Notes: a model not told the origin generated them from the letters alone. Shown: positions 11,521 to 21,977, numbered from the stretch's first letter. The stretch: DNA of 64,000 nt from Nematopogon swammerdamellus (GCA_946902875.1 OX336345.1:17329395-17393394), one strand, 5' to 3'. Program-made: numbers and translations.

Positions 11521-11924
11521 TTTTTAAGAGAAAATATCTATAAAGTAACATGTTTTTTTTATTATTTTTCATTTAAAAAAATCAGCTCTCTTATCTTTAT
11601 AACTACCGGTATACCGTCATGGTCTCAGACTTTCCTGATCTGAGGTCATGGTGCAGCGCAGGAAAATTTGCGGTTTGTGATTAATTCATAGTAAATTGGT
11701 GTTTAACCAAGGCGCTGCGTTGCTCCCGACCACCACCGCACCGGCAGAAGCGGAGTCAGCCAAGCGGTAGGACCCTTCTTGTTGTTATACCAAGCAATTA
11801 AAGGGATAGAAGAGCAATCAACTTCTCAAGCAAGTAAAATATAAATAGTGTGCACGAGGACGAAATCACAAATGAATGTCTATCTCTGTCACACGATAAA
11901 GATACTCGTACGTCCACAAGATTT
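11521..11924. other. Unassigned sequence
   Basis: No gene or named repeat is seen. Confidence 0.35.
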
Positions 11925-12290
11925 TTTTTTTTATGGAAACGGACACGGTTGGCTATATCACCTACAACATCCGTGATGTCGGCCCATAACACCGGGTGAA
12001 CTTGGTGCCACATCAGTGCTTCCCTTCGGTCGTGCCGGCTACACTGAACTGGACGGAAAACACAAACTATTTACATAGCCGTTTCGACCGACCTTTCATT
12101 CAGTGCGGTGGTACCATTCCGGGCGGGTTAAACCCTACCACCTAGTAATATAAGAAGGGAGTCATATCCCTTAGTCGCCTTTTACGACATACACGGGGAG
12201 AGATGCAGTGGGGCTATTCTTTTAAAGTGCCGGCCCCACACGGTACAGTACCGGCCCCACATGGTACAAGTACCGGCCCCACACGGTACT
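11925..12290 (-). repeat. A-tailed SINE, full copy with triplicated 5' end
   Basis: Full copy from the T-run at 11922 through CCGGCCCCACACGGTAC at about 12243. The terminal CCGGCCCCACACGGTAC word is then repeated twice more up to 12290 (about 22-23 bp spacing), so three copies of the SINE's 5' end lie in tandem. The body and head match 8217-8536 and 41335-41655 closely. Confidence 0.8.
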
Positions 12291-12332
12291 TTTATTTACT
12301 TTATTTTAAATCTAAGAAACATTACAGGCTTA

Positions 12333-13163
12333 GGGCCACTTGCGCCAACGCACACGTTTAATCTCCATTTACCGCTAATTTTAAAATTAGCTAAATGACA
12401 TTTGATAATCATGTAAATGTACGTTGCACCAACCGAAAATGGTGTCCATTTAACTAATCTCTATTAACTAATTTTTGGTTTGTTCATGTACTATTAATTC
12501 CATGTACTCCAGCTCTATCTCTGTCGTGCGCCATGCGGCAGACAAAGACAGCAAAAATTTCCAATCGCTGTCAGTCCTCCCGTAAGTAAATACTTCTTTG
12601 AAACAAACCACAAAGCATCGAACAGCGCGCCCCCTTGTAATACAAACATAAAACCACCGACAGCGACGCGAAACGACACCTGAAAGACATTGCGGCTCCT
12701 TTCGTGAAACTCGGCTCGAAACGAAACGTAACACTAACGACATGCGCCGCCTCAACATTAGGTTAGTCGTTAGGTCATCTTCTATAAATTAACCCTGGTT
12801 ATTTTTTTTAAACCACCAAAACATCACTCATACACATACCACTTTCCTTCTAGCCGAAATCTGCCGAAGTGTGCACGAAAGGAGCCGGGAATGTCTTTCA
12901 TGTGGCATACCGAGCGGTCGAGTACTCCAAAGGACCTTGCATCCAGAGCCGTTAATATAAAAAAAGCGGCCGAGCGTCAGTTTGACGTTCCCTAAATACA
13001 AAATTAGCGAGCTAAATGGGCATCGACGGCCATTTAACTTTAATCGAAATTAGGCTTCTACTAATTGACACTCGGCAATGGTGCAAGACAAATTTCGACT
13101 TTAATTTTATTTAGAGCTCTAAACTGTATTAGGCATCTAAATGGAGTTTGGTGCAAGTGGCCC
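12333..13163. mobile_element. PIF/Harbinger-like non-autonomous element
   Basis: The left end GGGCCACTTGCGCCAACGC and right end GGTGCAAGTGGCCC are inverted repeats, each directly flanked by TTA (12330-12332 and 13164-13166). A 3-bp TTA duplication with GGGCC/GGCCC ends is typical of PIF/Harbinger. The inside (831 bp) has subterminal inverted words (ATCTCCATTT / AAATGGAG) and one 96-residue minus-strand frame without a recognisable transposase motif, so the element looks non-autonomous. Confidence 0.7.
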
Positions 13164-13244
13164 TTAACCTAGCATTACGTCTTATACATACGTGTTTATG
13201 CTAATTCCTTAATTATGTATATTCAGTAGCCAGCGACCATTATA

Positions 13245-13335
13245 AAATCAGTCCGGTGTCTGTCCGTCCGTCCGTCCGTCTGTCCGTCTGTCAGTCACAC
13301 GCGCTGTCCGAGGTAATAACTTCGACTTTTTTTCA
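13245..13335 (-). repeat. R2-like pyrimidine run
   Basis: GTCTGTCCGTCCGTCCGTCC followed by TCTGTCAGTCACACGCGCTG. It is probably a broken R2-type copy; its other end is not found. Confidence 0.4.
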
Positions 13336-13413
13336 TACAAAATCAAAACTACCTACAAAATTGTTAATTAATTCATAATCAATAATATCTCGCTAAGTAG
13401 AGGCATAGTTTAA

Positions 13414-14345
13414 CCCTCCGTTACTCGCGTGACTATTGAGTAACGCGGGTGCTCGCGCGAGGATAGTTATGCACCCCAAGATTGTTATTGATTTATAGGC
13501 GAAACGAGTAACTTTACTTAAAATATAAAACAGATTGTGATTAATAGACGGATTATTAATAAAAATGCATCAAACAAAGTTATATAATGTTTATTTTTTT
13601 GAAATTATAATTAAACCAAATAATTATGATAAAAAATCAAATATTATGCATCCGTCTTATAAAAAGGAGAAAAACATGCGGACATTTATTTTCTTTTAAC
13701 AATTAGACAAAGTAATCATGAAATCGAGTATACAACGGATAATTACACTTAAAAAAAATTTAGTATTCACGTCCATTTTCACATTTCTGACCAATTAGAT
13801 TCGTGTGATTTCGACAAATGTTTTTTGCATACGGTGCATTGACATGAGGTTTTCTTGTCCTTCTTACAAGGAAATATTACACGTCTTATGTTTTACTTTC
13901 TTATATTCAAAAGATTCGCTCCTCGTCCAAGCTAGAGCTAACCATCTACAACAAAATAAAAATATATTTTGTCACCCATAGTATACTAAAAAGGATTTTT
14001 ACGCCAATAGATTGCAGAAGAACAATGATAGATTGCAAATACATAAAATAAATGAAGTAAAAGAGACAGCATATGCAAAATTTCTGAGAATTATCTAAAA
14101 CAAAAAATCTTACCTTTGTCGAAAATTGTAACGCCGTTACTCGCGGGGATAGCTACTATCCCCAGCGCAACTTCGACACGTCCTCACTCAAGAACGGCGT
14201 ATGCGCCACCGATTTTCTTCCGTCACCCAACGTACATACACACTAAAGTCAGCTAAAGAAACCGACAACATCCGAGTGCTAATATCAAAGTATCATATTG
14301 AAATTTCATGGGGATAGCTACTATCCCCGCGCGAGCAAGGGAGGG
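13414..14345. mobile_element. piggyBac-like element with TTAA target
   Basis: The terminal inverted repeats start CCCTCCGTTACTCGCG on the left and, read inward from the right, CCCTCCCTTGCTCGCG. Both ends are flanked by TTAA (13410-13413 and 14346-14349). Subterminal palindromic words GGGGATAGCTACTATCCCC lie near 14143-14162 and 14310-14327. A minus-strand relic of a cysteine-rich domain is inside. At 932 bp it is too short to encode a full transposase. Confidence 0.75.
13790..13890 (-). pseudogene. Relic of piggyBac transposase C-terminal cysteine-rich domain
   Basis: Reverse reading of about 13793-13888 gives a short frame with the pattern C-KKDKKTS-C-x-C-x2-C-K2-H-x3-SH before a stop. That spacing resembles the zinc-binding cysteine-rich tail of piggyBac transposases. 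No other transposase part is readable. The position inside a TTAA-flanked element supports the reading, but the piece is only about 30 residues. Confidence 0.45.
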
Positions 14346-14375
14346 TTAAACAGACAGCTCCTTTTACTATGGTAC

Positions 14376-14519
14376 AATGCGCGGGGAGGATCTCGGCGTG
14401 TCGCCGCCGCAGCGGTTCGTCAGTGTTCTCCCTCGCACCCGCACCGTACTTGTATAGTGTATGCGCGTGGCGGGTCGCCCGCTGCGGCGGCGACACGCCG
14501 AGATCCGTCCCTCGCATTA
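14376..14519. mobile_element. GC-rich 145-bp MITE, copy 1
   Basis: Long terminal inverted repeats: AATGCGCGGGGAGGATCTCG / GGCGTGTCGCCGCCGCAGCG on the left, and the reverse complement on the right (CGCTGCGGCGGCGACACGCC / GAGATCCGTCCCTCGCATT). The centre holds GCACCCGCACCGTACTTGTA. The same element occurs inside the mariner at 21776-21920. It is non-coding. Confidence 0.8.
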
Positions 14520-14534
14520 TAGAGGACTTATAAA

Positions 14535-14940
14535 AAAAATGGCCAAGAGCGGGTCGGACTCGTGCACCGAGGATTCCGTACCACCACACCTCGCACCACA
14601 CATTATATATTCGTCTTATGTATTTACAAAAAATAAAAAGTGTTTGCTTAAATAAAAAAGAGTTTTCATTATATATAACCACGCCGATTGTATATAAGCG
14701 ACATTTGACGGTTATATGTATAACGGTTTTTACGATATAGCAAAAAGAACAAAATACTATGAAAAAAACACGTTTCTTGTATTGGTGCCCCCTTCATTTT
14801 TTTCTTTTTGTTTTTTTATTTTTTATTATTGTTTGTTAGGATATCCGCCATAATAACATATATTTTGTGTAGATTTTAACCGGCCACCTGTTAATGTTCA
14901 AAAGATACAGCGCTTTGAAGGTAGCACAGATAAACCTAAA
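14535..14940 (+). repeat. R2 repeat copy (diverged)
   Basis: It begins AAATGGCCAAGAGCGGGTCG, then GACTCGTGCACCGAGGATTC. Later parts match R2 (ACACGTTTCTTGTATTGG, GTTAGGATATCCGCCATAAT). It is followed head to tail by another R2 copy at 14941. Confidence 0.65.
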
Positions 14941-15345
14941 AAAAACCGGCCAAGTGCGAGTCGAACTCGCGCACCGAGGGTTCCGTATTGCCATGTCATG
15001 GCTCGCGCCACTCACGCCATCTAGATGGAGTATTATGAAATGCTTCAATATTAGCTATGCTTCATAATCAATTCGGTAGATGGCGCGCGCGCATACACTT
15101 TTTGGTTTCTTCTATGGGAACCCTCGTGAATTTTTTACTTTTTCTTATTTTTATTATTTGTTGTTATATCGGCCATAATAACACATATTCTGTGAAAATT
15201 TCAACGGGCTACCTATTACGGTTCAAGAGATACAGCCCTCGGACAGACAGACGGATGGACGGACAGACAGACGAACGGACGGACAGACAGACGGCGAAGG
15301 CTTAGTAATAGGGTCCCGTACCGGATACGGAACCCTAAAAATCAA
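14941..15345 (+). repeat. R2 repeat, full copy
   Basis: It starts AACCGGCCAAGTGCGAGTCG AACTCGC, passes TCTTCTATGGGAACCC, TATCGGCCATAATAACACAT and CTGTGAAAATTTCAACGGGC, then the GACAGACAGACGGATGGACG run, and ends CGGATACGGAACCCTAAAAA. This is the cleanest copy for defining the family. Confidence 0.75.
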
Positions 15346-15959
15346 TAACATTTCTTCTCCAAACAGGCTGAGGAATATTCTGCTGATCGGTGTGATATAA
15401 TGTATTAGAGTATAGAAATACATTATGTATTTCTATGTGGTTAAAATTGTGTGCAGCAATGGTATGTATCGCTAAAACAGTTGTACCCTTTTGAATGCTC
15501 TGTTGTTGTTGCCACCTTAGGTTACCTACACGAAATTGAATTTTCGCCCGCGTGTGAAGTTTTCCCTGTTTACTTGCGTTGCGGCTTGGATTGCCACTTC
15601 AGACTTAGATAAACTTCGACACTACAGTTTAAGCTTGCCTTAATTTGAAGTTGAGTATGAGTTTGAAGCCTTGTCAAAGAGATCTTAATGATTAGTAAGC
15701 CCTTCGAATTACGTAGTTATTTGCATTATTATATTAAATTTAGTGTGTCGTGTCGTGACTCGTGATGGTCGTATGCAAAACTAAATCATAAATTTTAAGG
15801 CTGTCTAATGTTCCAGTTTCTATGTAGTCAATATACTCAATGTCAAGGATGTGTCACAATAGATTAGTCATTGACAATACATGGTCTCCTAGACATTTAC
15901 GTTATGATCCTATCGAACTAGATATGGATGTACTAGGTGATGTAGACAACTGTGTCAGT
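15346..15959. other. Unassigned sequence
   Basis: No gene is supported. The frame starting near 15840 runs into the adjacent R2 and has no domain. Confidence 0.4.
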
Positions 15960-15961
15960 TT

Positions 15962-16240
15962 TCATAAAAAAACCGGCCAAGTGCGAGTCGGAGTCGCGCC
16001 CCGAAGTTTCCGCACCACAAAAAAAAAGTTGAAACAAAAAAACACGTTTATTGTATGGGAACCCCCCTTAATTTATTGTTATATCCACCATAATAACACA
16101 TATTCAGTGAAAATATAAACCGGCTAGATTATACGGTTACAAAGATACATCCATCGGACGGACGGACAGACGGGCAGACAAGACATACAGACAGACAGAG
16201 TAGGCTTAGTGTCGTTTTGCAGTATCCAAACAGGCTTTGT
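15962..16240 (+). repeat. R2 repeat copy
   Basis: AAACCGGCCAAGTGCGAGTC, ACACGTTTATTGTATGGGAA, ATCCACCATAATAACACAT and the GGACGGACAGACGGGCAGAC run are present in family order. The right end has decayed. Confidence 0.65.
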
Positions 16241-16626
16241 AATTTTAGTTAATTTGTCGATTCAATTTGGTAATACGGTACATACTCTTAGATATGTGAA
16301 ATAATTTCTTATCCGCCCATTTTACCATAGGCAGGAGTAGGAGGGTAGGAGGGGGTATGTTGGGAGGTTCAATTAAACACAAACGAACCAGGCATTCCTT
16401 TTTTGCACACTAACCAGGCATTCAACCGGTTCGACCACCTAGAAAATTTTCTAGGCTCGTTTCAGTATTAGAATGTCATTTGATCAAATCTGAAAACCCC
16501 CCGAACTAAAATTTTTAGTAGCTCGGCGAGAAAGAACGCGCAAGTAGAGCTATTCGTCTTCAATTTTTTTTATGGAACTTGACACGGTTGGCTACATCAT
16601 CGACAAAATAAAAAATAAATAAATAG
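16241..16626. other. Unassigned stretch with a SINE fragment
   Basis: Mostly unassigned. A SINE tail fragment (TTTTTATGGAACTTGACACG, GTTGGCTACATCATCG) at 16567-16603 is followed by A/T-rich sequence leading into the large hairpin at 16627. Confidence 0.5.
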
Positions 16627-17173
16627 AAATAAAAAAATAGGTAAAAAAACTTTTAAGTTAAACGGTTTTATTAAAAAAAACTGGAAAAAAACAGCTGTAC
16701 AAAAAAATAGAAAATAATAAGGACACAAGCCTGGGCCTTCTTAAGATTTTACGTCTGGGTAAGAAATCGTGCAATACTAGCGTGCTGTCTTCTCATGTCG
16801 GATGCCAAAGGGCACATTGTGTCGCTGCGTCAACGGATTAAGTAATAAATTGAGACTTTTAACAGACTAATATAAAAACGTGGGGCGCATGTTATTTATT
16901 ACGCATATTATACGCCCCACGTTTTTATATTAGTCTGTTAAAAGTCTCAATTTATTACTTAATCCGTTGACGCAGCGACACAATGTGCCCTTTGGCATCC
17001 GACATGAGAAGACAGCACGCTAGTATTGCACGATTTCTTACCCAGACGTAAAATCTTAAGAAGGCCCAGGCTTGTGTCCTTATTATTTTCTATTTTTTTG
17101 TACAGCTGTTTTTTTCCAGTTTTTTTTAATAAAACCGTTTAACTTAAAAGTTTTTTTACCTATTTTTTTATTT
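16627..17173. repeat. Long inverted repeat, 261-bp arms
   Basis: The left arm 16627-16887 and right arm 16913-17173 are reverse complements with no mismatch that I can see, around a 25-base AT-rich loop. I checked the pairing at the loop (GTGGGGCG / CGCCCCAC) and at the outer ends (AAATAAAAAAATAGG / CCTATTTTTTTATTT). No open frame spans the arms. The structure lies immediately downstream of a minus-strand Helitron helicase relic whose stop is at 17204. Confidence 0.9.
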
Positions 17174-17203
17174 ACTCGTTTTTAGTTTGATTTTTGGCTG
17201 GTA

Positions 17204-17597
17204 TCATTCATTACGCAAACTCGTCATCCTTTCCAACTCTCTCATTGCATCTTTGTTACTCGGTTTCATACCTGTCAATTTCTCACAATCAAGCTCCTCA
17301 ATACATAGCCCTTCTAAAGACTTTACGCGACTCAATGCAACATACGCTTGACCCTCCTCAAATAGTCTGGAGCCCAAATACACGACAGCATGGCCTGTTG
17401 GCCAGTACTGTTGTACTGCCCTCCATTTTATGGAGAGTGGAGGCCCATGACTAAATTATCGGTAACATCCGTCTCTCAGCTGTTCCATAATTAAACTTTG
17501 CTGGAAACTGTATGGCTTTAGGATGGATAAGGTGTCCGCCGTCCCTTTCAAAATCAATTTGAACAGATGGTATGTCTGTTTCATACATTTGCGTTCG
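17204..17597 (-). pseudogene. Helitron Pif1-like helicase, C-terminal relic
   Basis: The minus-strand translation contains GQAYVALSRVKSLEGL, the C-terminal signature of the Pif1-type helicase of Helitron RepHel proteins, then CIEELDCEKLTGMKPSNKDA and a stop at 17204-17206. The preceding segment reads VQIDFERDGGHLIHPKAIQF...ERRMLPII, also helicase-like. Between the two parts there is an in-frame TAG and a frameshift (about 17380-17460), so it is dead. No Rep nuclease motif is found nearby. Upstream, the reading frame ends in the 130-bp tandem array. Helicases of this kind unwind donor DNA during rolling-circle transposition. Confidence 0.85.
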
Positions 17598-17599
17598 AC

Positions 17600-18237
17600 A
17601 AGTATGGGACGCTCGTCCAAACAAACCAAATGAGCCCAAACTCGAGGGGGTTACTAGTAACGGTTGAAAAGTTCCACTGTACACCTCCTGACTCCATCAT
17701 CACACCCTCGTCACCAAGTGTGTTGGTAGAAGTATGCGACACTCGTCCAAGCCAACCATATGAGCCCAAACTCGAGGGGGTTACTAGTAATGGTTGAAGA
17801 GTCCCACTGTACACCTCCTGACTCCATCATCAGATCCTCGTCACCAAGTGTATTGGTAGAAGTATGGGACACTCGTTTAAACAAACTAAATGAGTCCAAA
17901 CTCGAGGGGGTTACTAGTAAAGATTGAAGAGTTCCACTGTACACCTCCTGACTCCATCATCAGACCCTCGTCACCAAGTGTATTGGTAGAAGTATGGGAC
18001 ACTCGTCCAAACCAACCAAATGAGCCCAAACTCGAGGGGGTTACTAGTAACGGTTGAAGAGTTTCACTGTACACCTCCTGACTCCATCATCAGACCCTCG
18101 TCACCAAGTGTATTGGTAGAAGTATGGGACAGTCGTCCAAACCAACCAAATGAGCCCAAACTCGAGGGGGTTACTAGTAACGGTTGAAGAGTTCCACTGT
18201 CCACCTCCTGACTCCATCATCAGACCCTCGTTACCAA
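17600..18237. repeat. 130-bp tandem repeat, about 5 copies
   Basis: The word ACTCGAGGGGGTTACTAGTA recurs with the GAGGGGG core at 17641, 17771, 17901, 18031 and 18161, exactly 130 bp apart. Each unit contains ACCTCCTGACTCCATCATCA and TATTGGTAGAAGTATGGGAC. Since 130 is not a multiple of 3, the overlapping minus-strand frames are not a repeat protein. The array abuts the helicase relic. Confidence 0.9.
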
Positions 18238-18400
18238 GTTGAAATTATCATAATATTGTATTGTCACGAGAACTCAATGTGTGTGCAAAGTTTCATAAAA
18301 ATCGGTTCAGTAGAAGTAGTTGAAAAAGTTATCGCAAGATTTGAAACGAAGATAGTAACAAACAAATATACGGAGTCAAGCTAAATAAAACCGTTTAAAA
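18238..18400. mobile_element. Probable terminal part of the helicase/tandem-repeat element
   Basis: It contains AAAGTTTCATAAAAATCGGT and AACAAACAAATATACGGAG, common in lepidopteran mobile DNA, and ends AATAAAACCGTTTAAAA. The same AATAAAACCGTTTAA word occurs in the hairpin arms (16660s and 17130s), which suggests that 16627-18400 is one element or derives from related elements. No standard Helitron end was found. Confidence 0.4.
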
Positions 18401-18403
18401 ACA

Positions 18404-18460
18404 CCTGTGACGTCAGCCCATAGCCTGTGGTGTCAGTGCTTCCCTTTGGTAGTGTACATT
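18404..18460 (-). repeat. A-tailed SINE fragment
   Basis: CTGTGACGTCAGCCCATAGC then GTGTCAGTGCTTCCCTTTGG matches the tail half of the SINE. Confidence 0.45.
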
Positions 18461-18934
18461 TACACGCATCGAGAAAAAGCCTTTCGTAATATAGGACAGT
18501 CACAACAGTGATTAACATGAAATAAACCTGAACGCGAAATGTAAAACTACCCTGATGAGTTTGGCCAAACGGTCCGTGTAATTAATTAAGTGTGCTCTCG
18601 TTATCATTCCAATTAACGCAATTCCTGGCCGCAATTATCACTTAATTTACCTATATAAATCGGCTGTTGGGTGGCCAAACTGTATGCACTACGCAATAGA
18701 TCGATTTTGGGGAGCAAGGGGTATTGTACTGTTTTCACGGCATAAAAAAATTATAAAATAAAACGTAATTGTTTTGTGTTGTATTGTATTCTCGTATACA
18801 CTCATCTCGTAACAAGAGGAGAGTATTTTGTAGGTACCATCATTGGCCGCGGCCCAAATCGAAATAGGTACCTACTTGCTTTTGCATATTTAATTTCTTT
18901 TCGAAACCATATAAGTATTTTTTTATTGTTAGCT
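18461..18934. other. Unassigned sequence
   Basis: No gene or named repeat is seen. Confidence 0.35.
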
Positions 18935-19065
18935 CGACTATATGGCGCCGAGGCACCCATGAGGTGTCTAACGGCGCCCATGGACATTCGGTCGTATGCG
19001 GGGGTTGTGAATGCCATGCCGGCCTGACAGGTGCCCATTCACGCCCCTCTTGAAGGTCCCGAGAC
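18935..19065 (-). repeat. LINE 3' end (family of 41790-42360)
   Basis: ACGGCGCCCATGGACATTCG, GTCGTATGCGGGGGTTG and AATGCCATGCCGGCC are the reverse complement of the segment at 42225-42320 that follows a decayed LINE reverse-transcriptase tail. This copy therefore looks like a 5'-truncated insertion of the same LINE. Confidence 0.6.
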
Positions 19066-19116
19066 TGTACTTTGGGGGAAATATATGAGCAGGGAGAGCG
19101 TTCTAGAGTCTAATGT

Positions 19117-20046
19117 TTTTAGGGTTCCGTACCTCAAAGAAGGAAAAAGCGGAACCATTATAGGATCATTTTGTTGTCCGTCTGTCTGTCTGTCTGTCTG
19201 TCTGGCTGGCTGGCTGTCTGTCTGTCAAGACCTTTTTTCTCAGGAACGGGTAGATGTATCAAGTTGAAATTAATATCAAATACTAAGGTCTACGTTTCCT
19301 CAGAGGTGTAAAAAAGTTAAGCTTCTAGGTCAACGCAATCACTAGATACGCCCATTTATGTCACATATTTTGCTACCAGCTAATCAAATCAAAACCTATA
19401 GGGTATTTCCTGTCAACCTAGAATTATAAAATTTGGTAAGAAGCAAGGTCTCATAGCACACGTAAAGGAAAATGTCCTAAAATTTTAAACTTGTAGTTAC
19501 ATATATGGTATGTAATTAAATGTATGTATTTAAAGTATGGTATTTAAAAAAATTTGCTTGTTTTGTGTGTCAAGACCCTTTTTCTCAGTAACGAGTCAAG
19601 ATATCAAATTGAAATTAATATGAAATACTAACGTCTGCGATCCCTTCGAGTTATAGAAAATGAAAGCTTCTAAATCAATATAATCAAAAGATACGGCTAT
19701 TTATGGCAAATTTTAATACTTGTAAACTCACTCAAATGAAATCAAAACCTATAGGGTACTTACCGTTGACCTAGAGAAATGAAATTTGGCAAGAAGCAAG
19801 GTCTCACATCACAAGTAAAGAAAAAATCCGAAAATTGTAGATATGTCGGTATGTCATATAAGAAATATATTTTTGTATATTTCAACTTCACGAATGCCGC
19901 ACAGTCAAACCATTGCTATAGTGTTTATTTAGGCGGTTCGTGATTTTATAAAACCATTGTTTTTGTACATACATAATACCAATATATTGAGTGATGCTGA
20001 TGATACGGAACCCTCGGCGCGCGAGTCCAACTCGCACTTGCCAACT
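19117..20046 (-). repeat. Long R2-related element with internal duplication
   Basis: It starts TTAGGGTTCCGTACCTCAAA and ends ATACGGAACCCTCGGCGCGC / GAGTCCAACTCGCACTTGCC, the R2 border words. The interior differs from R2 and contains a block (AAGACC-CTCAG-AACG, AAGTTGAAATTAATATCAAA, AAATCAAAACCTATAGGGTA, AAGAAGCAAGGTCTCA) that occurs twice, at about 19225-19470 and 19570-19815. It includes a TCTG/GGCT microsatellite near 19178-19228. It is non-coding. Confidence 0.6.
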
Positions 20047-20052
20047 TTTTAT

Positions 20053-20095
20053 AGGTTCTGTACCTCAGAGAGGTGAAAACGGAACCTAATGGTGT
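20053..20095 (-). repeat. R2-type border fragment
   Basis: TATAGGTTCTGTACCTCAGA precedes a full SINE. The sequence after the SINE (GTCTGTCACAGAGTCATAAC, 20442-20465) looks like the continuation, so the SINE probably landed inside an R2-type copy. Confidence 0.45.
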
Positions 20096-20420
20096 AATGT
20101 ACCGTGTGGGGCCGGTAATTTAAAAGAATAGCCCCACTGCATCTCTCCCCGTGTATGTCGTAAAAGGCGACTAAGGGATATGATCCCCTTCTTATATTAC
20201 TGGGCGGTAGTGTTTAACCTGCCCGGGTTGGTACCACCGCACTGAATGAAAGGTCGGTCGAAACGGCTATGTAAATAGTTTGTGTTTTCCGTCCAGTTCA
20301 GTGTAGCACGACCGAAGGGAGCACTGACGTGGCACCAAGTTCACCCGGTGTTATGGGCTGACATCACGGATGTTGTAGGTGATGTAGCCAACCGTGTCGG
20401 TTTCCATAAAAAAAAAATAA
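20096..20420 (+). repeat. A-tailed SINE, full copy
   Basis: Head ACCGTGTGGGGCCGGTAATT, body with CCCGGGTTGGTACCACCGCA and GTCGGTCGAAACGGCTATGT, tail GGTGATGTAGCCAACCGTGT and then an A-run at 20408-20418. A small deletion removes the GCCGGC word before ACGACCGAAGGGA. Confidence 0.8.
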
Positions 20421-20704
20421 AAAAAATTCACGCGTCCGCTCTTTTGTCTGTCACAGAGTCATAACTTCTAAACGGTCCATCGTACCAAGTTGTAATTTAG
20501 TACGAAATTAGAAAATATCATTTACATAATATACGGCAAGTCGATCCCAAGTGGCTTTTAGGTCGATCGCTGAAAATCGATCGTACTCGTAGAAACATCA
20601 AAGAATTAATAATATTTGATTGTATCATTTTTCGGGTGGTGTCGTCTTCCATAATGACCGCAATAGTAACAAACAAATATAATGAACATAGCTTTCAAAG
20701 CAAA

Positions 20705-20905
20705 CGATAATTTTTTTTATGTAATGCGGTATGGATGGCTGAGTCGGAGGGGCCGAAGCGCATGCAAGACCAGCCAATATCACCTCCGAGAAGGTAGGTG
20801 CCATACCGGAGACTTCCCTGGATTGCTGGCTATACTGGACTAGAGGAGAACACAACCGAGGTTGCTATGCGCCCATCTTACATCCAGTACGCTGGTACCA
20901 ACCGT
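20705..20905 (+). repeat. Dispersed repeat R4
   Basis: ATGTAATGCGGTATGGATGG, GACCAGCCAATATCACCTCC, ATTGCTGGCTATACTGGACT and AGGTTGCTATGCGCCCATCT match the copy at 58345-58590. Confidence 0.7.
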
Positions 20906-21648
20906 ATAATGTATAATCTATAATGTAATGTATAACCGTATAATGTAAGTCTAATGACTACAAATTATTGAAAAATGAAAACTTTTGCTGCAAGTGTCGA
21001 TATGACAACCTTTATCTTTTGTAGGTACTCGTACATCTTCATAGAAAAAAGTATGGCACCATTGATGGACGGGGTCGCCTTGTAGAATCCAAAATTTTAT
21101 TTTTTTTCAACATGTTAAAATAAAATGTGTTGTGTTTGTGTGTCTGTGTGAGAGTGTGTATCCAGTTAAATAGAACAAAATATAGATAGATAAATTAGAT
21201 GGTAGAAAAAAATTGGTTGTCTGTAAAGTCGGTTTACGGACGATAGTTTTACGTGATGACGTCATAAAGAAACACAGCTATAAGAATTACCGTATTTTTT
21301 CGTACGGCACCCCTATCGCTGCCGTACGCCGTACATTTGTCGATTTCTAGCCTCGATTACCGTAAGATACGGCAATTACCGTACGTTTGGCAACACTGCC
21401 GCTTGGGCCGATTGTGCCTCTCTATCGCTTGTTACGCGCTCTCGCTTGCACACACAGGTTCAGATGGAACGTGACACTTTTTCGTGCGTGCAGCCGGTGT
21501 TCATCAATTTATAAGACGTTATCACGTCAAAAGTGTGTTTTGATATTATTACGAGTGATGGTTACGAGAAATATTTTTGTGAGTTGAATTTATTTCATTT
21601 TGTGGATTTTACACACTGGTCCACATTTAAAATAAAATAAAATAATAG
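20906..21648. other. Unassigned sequence upstream of the mariner
   Basis: No gene is supported. Contains a TG-rich low-complexity stretch at 21125-21165. The 66-residue frame at 21387-21587 has no domain. Confidence 0.4.
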
Positions 21649-21775
21649 ATACCCGGGTGGTCCCAGAAGTACCCGACCTGACGTATAGATGGCAGTTGTT
21701 GTTTGAAAAAACTTACTGCATTCGAAAGTACTATTCGAATTAAAATTAAATTTAAAAAAAGAACACGCTACGTAT

Positions 21776-21920
21776 AATGCGCGGGGCGGATCTTGGCGTG
21801 TCGCCGCCGCAGCGGTTCGTCGGTGTTCTCCCTCGCACCCGCACCGTACTTGTATAGTTTATTCGCGTGGCGGGTCGCCCGCTGCGGCGACGACACGCCG
21901 AGATCCGTCCCGGGCACTAT
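21776..21920. mobile_element. GC-rich 145-bp MITE, copy 2, nested in mariner
   Basis: Same element as 14376-14519, with inverted ends ATAATGCGCGGGGCGGATCT and the complement at AGATCCGTCCCGGGCACTAT. It lies between the left mariner repeat and the transposase start, so it inserted after the mariner did. Confidence 0.8.
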
Positions 21921-21977
21921 ACTTTTGTTTTTGTTTGTCGGCCATCAATAGTGAACGCTCTGAGTGAAGTTTTAGAA

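Noticed and set aside
12468..12758. Transposase or MYB-like gene inside the Harbinger-like element
   Set aside because: The 96-residue frame shows no recognisable motif and the element is too short for a full gene.
17451..18074. Overlapping minus-strand frames with a repeated MYSGTLQPLLVTPSSLGS peptide
   Set aside because: Produced by the 130-bp tandem array (130 is not divisible by 3). Only the part nearest 17451-17600 overlaps a true helicase relic.
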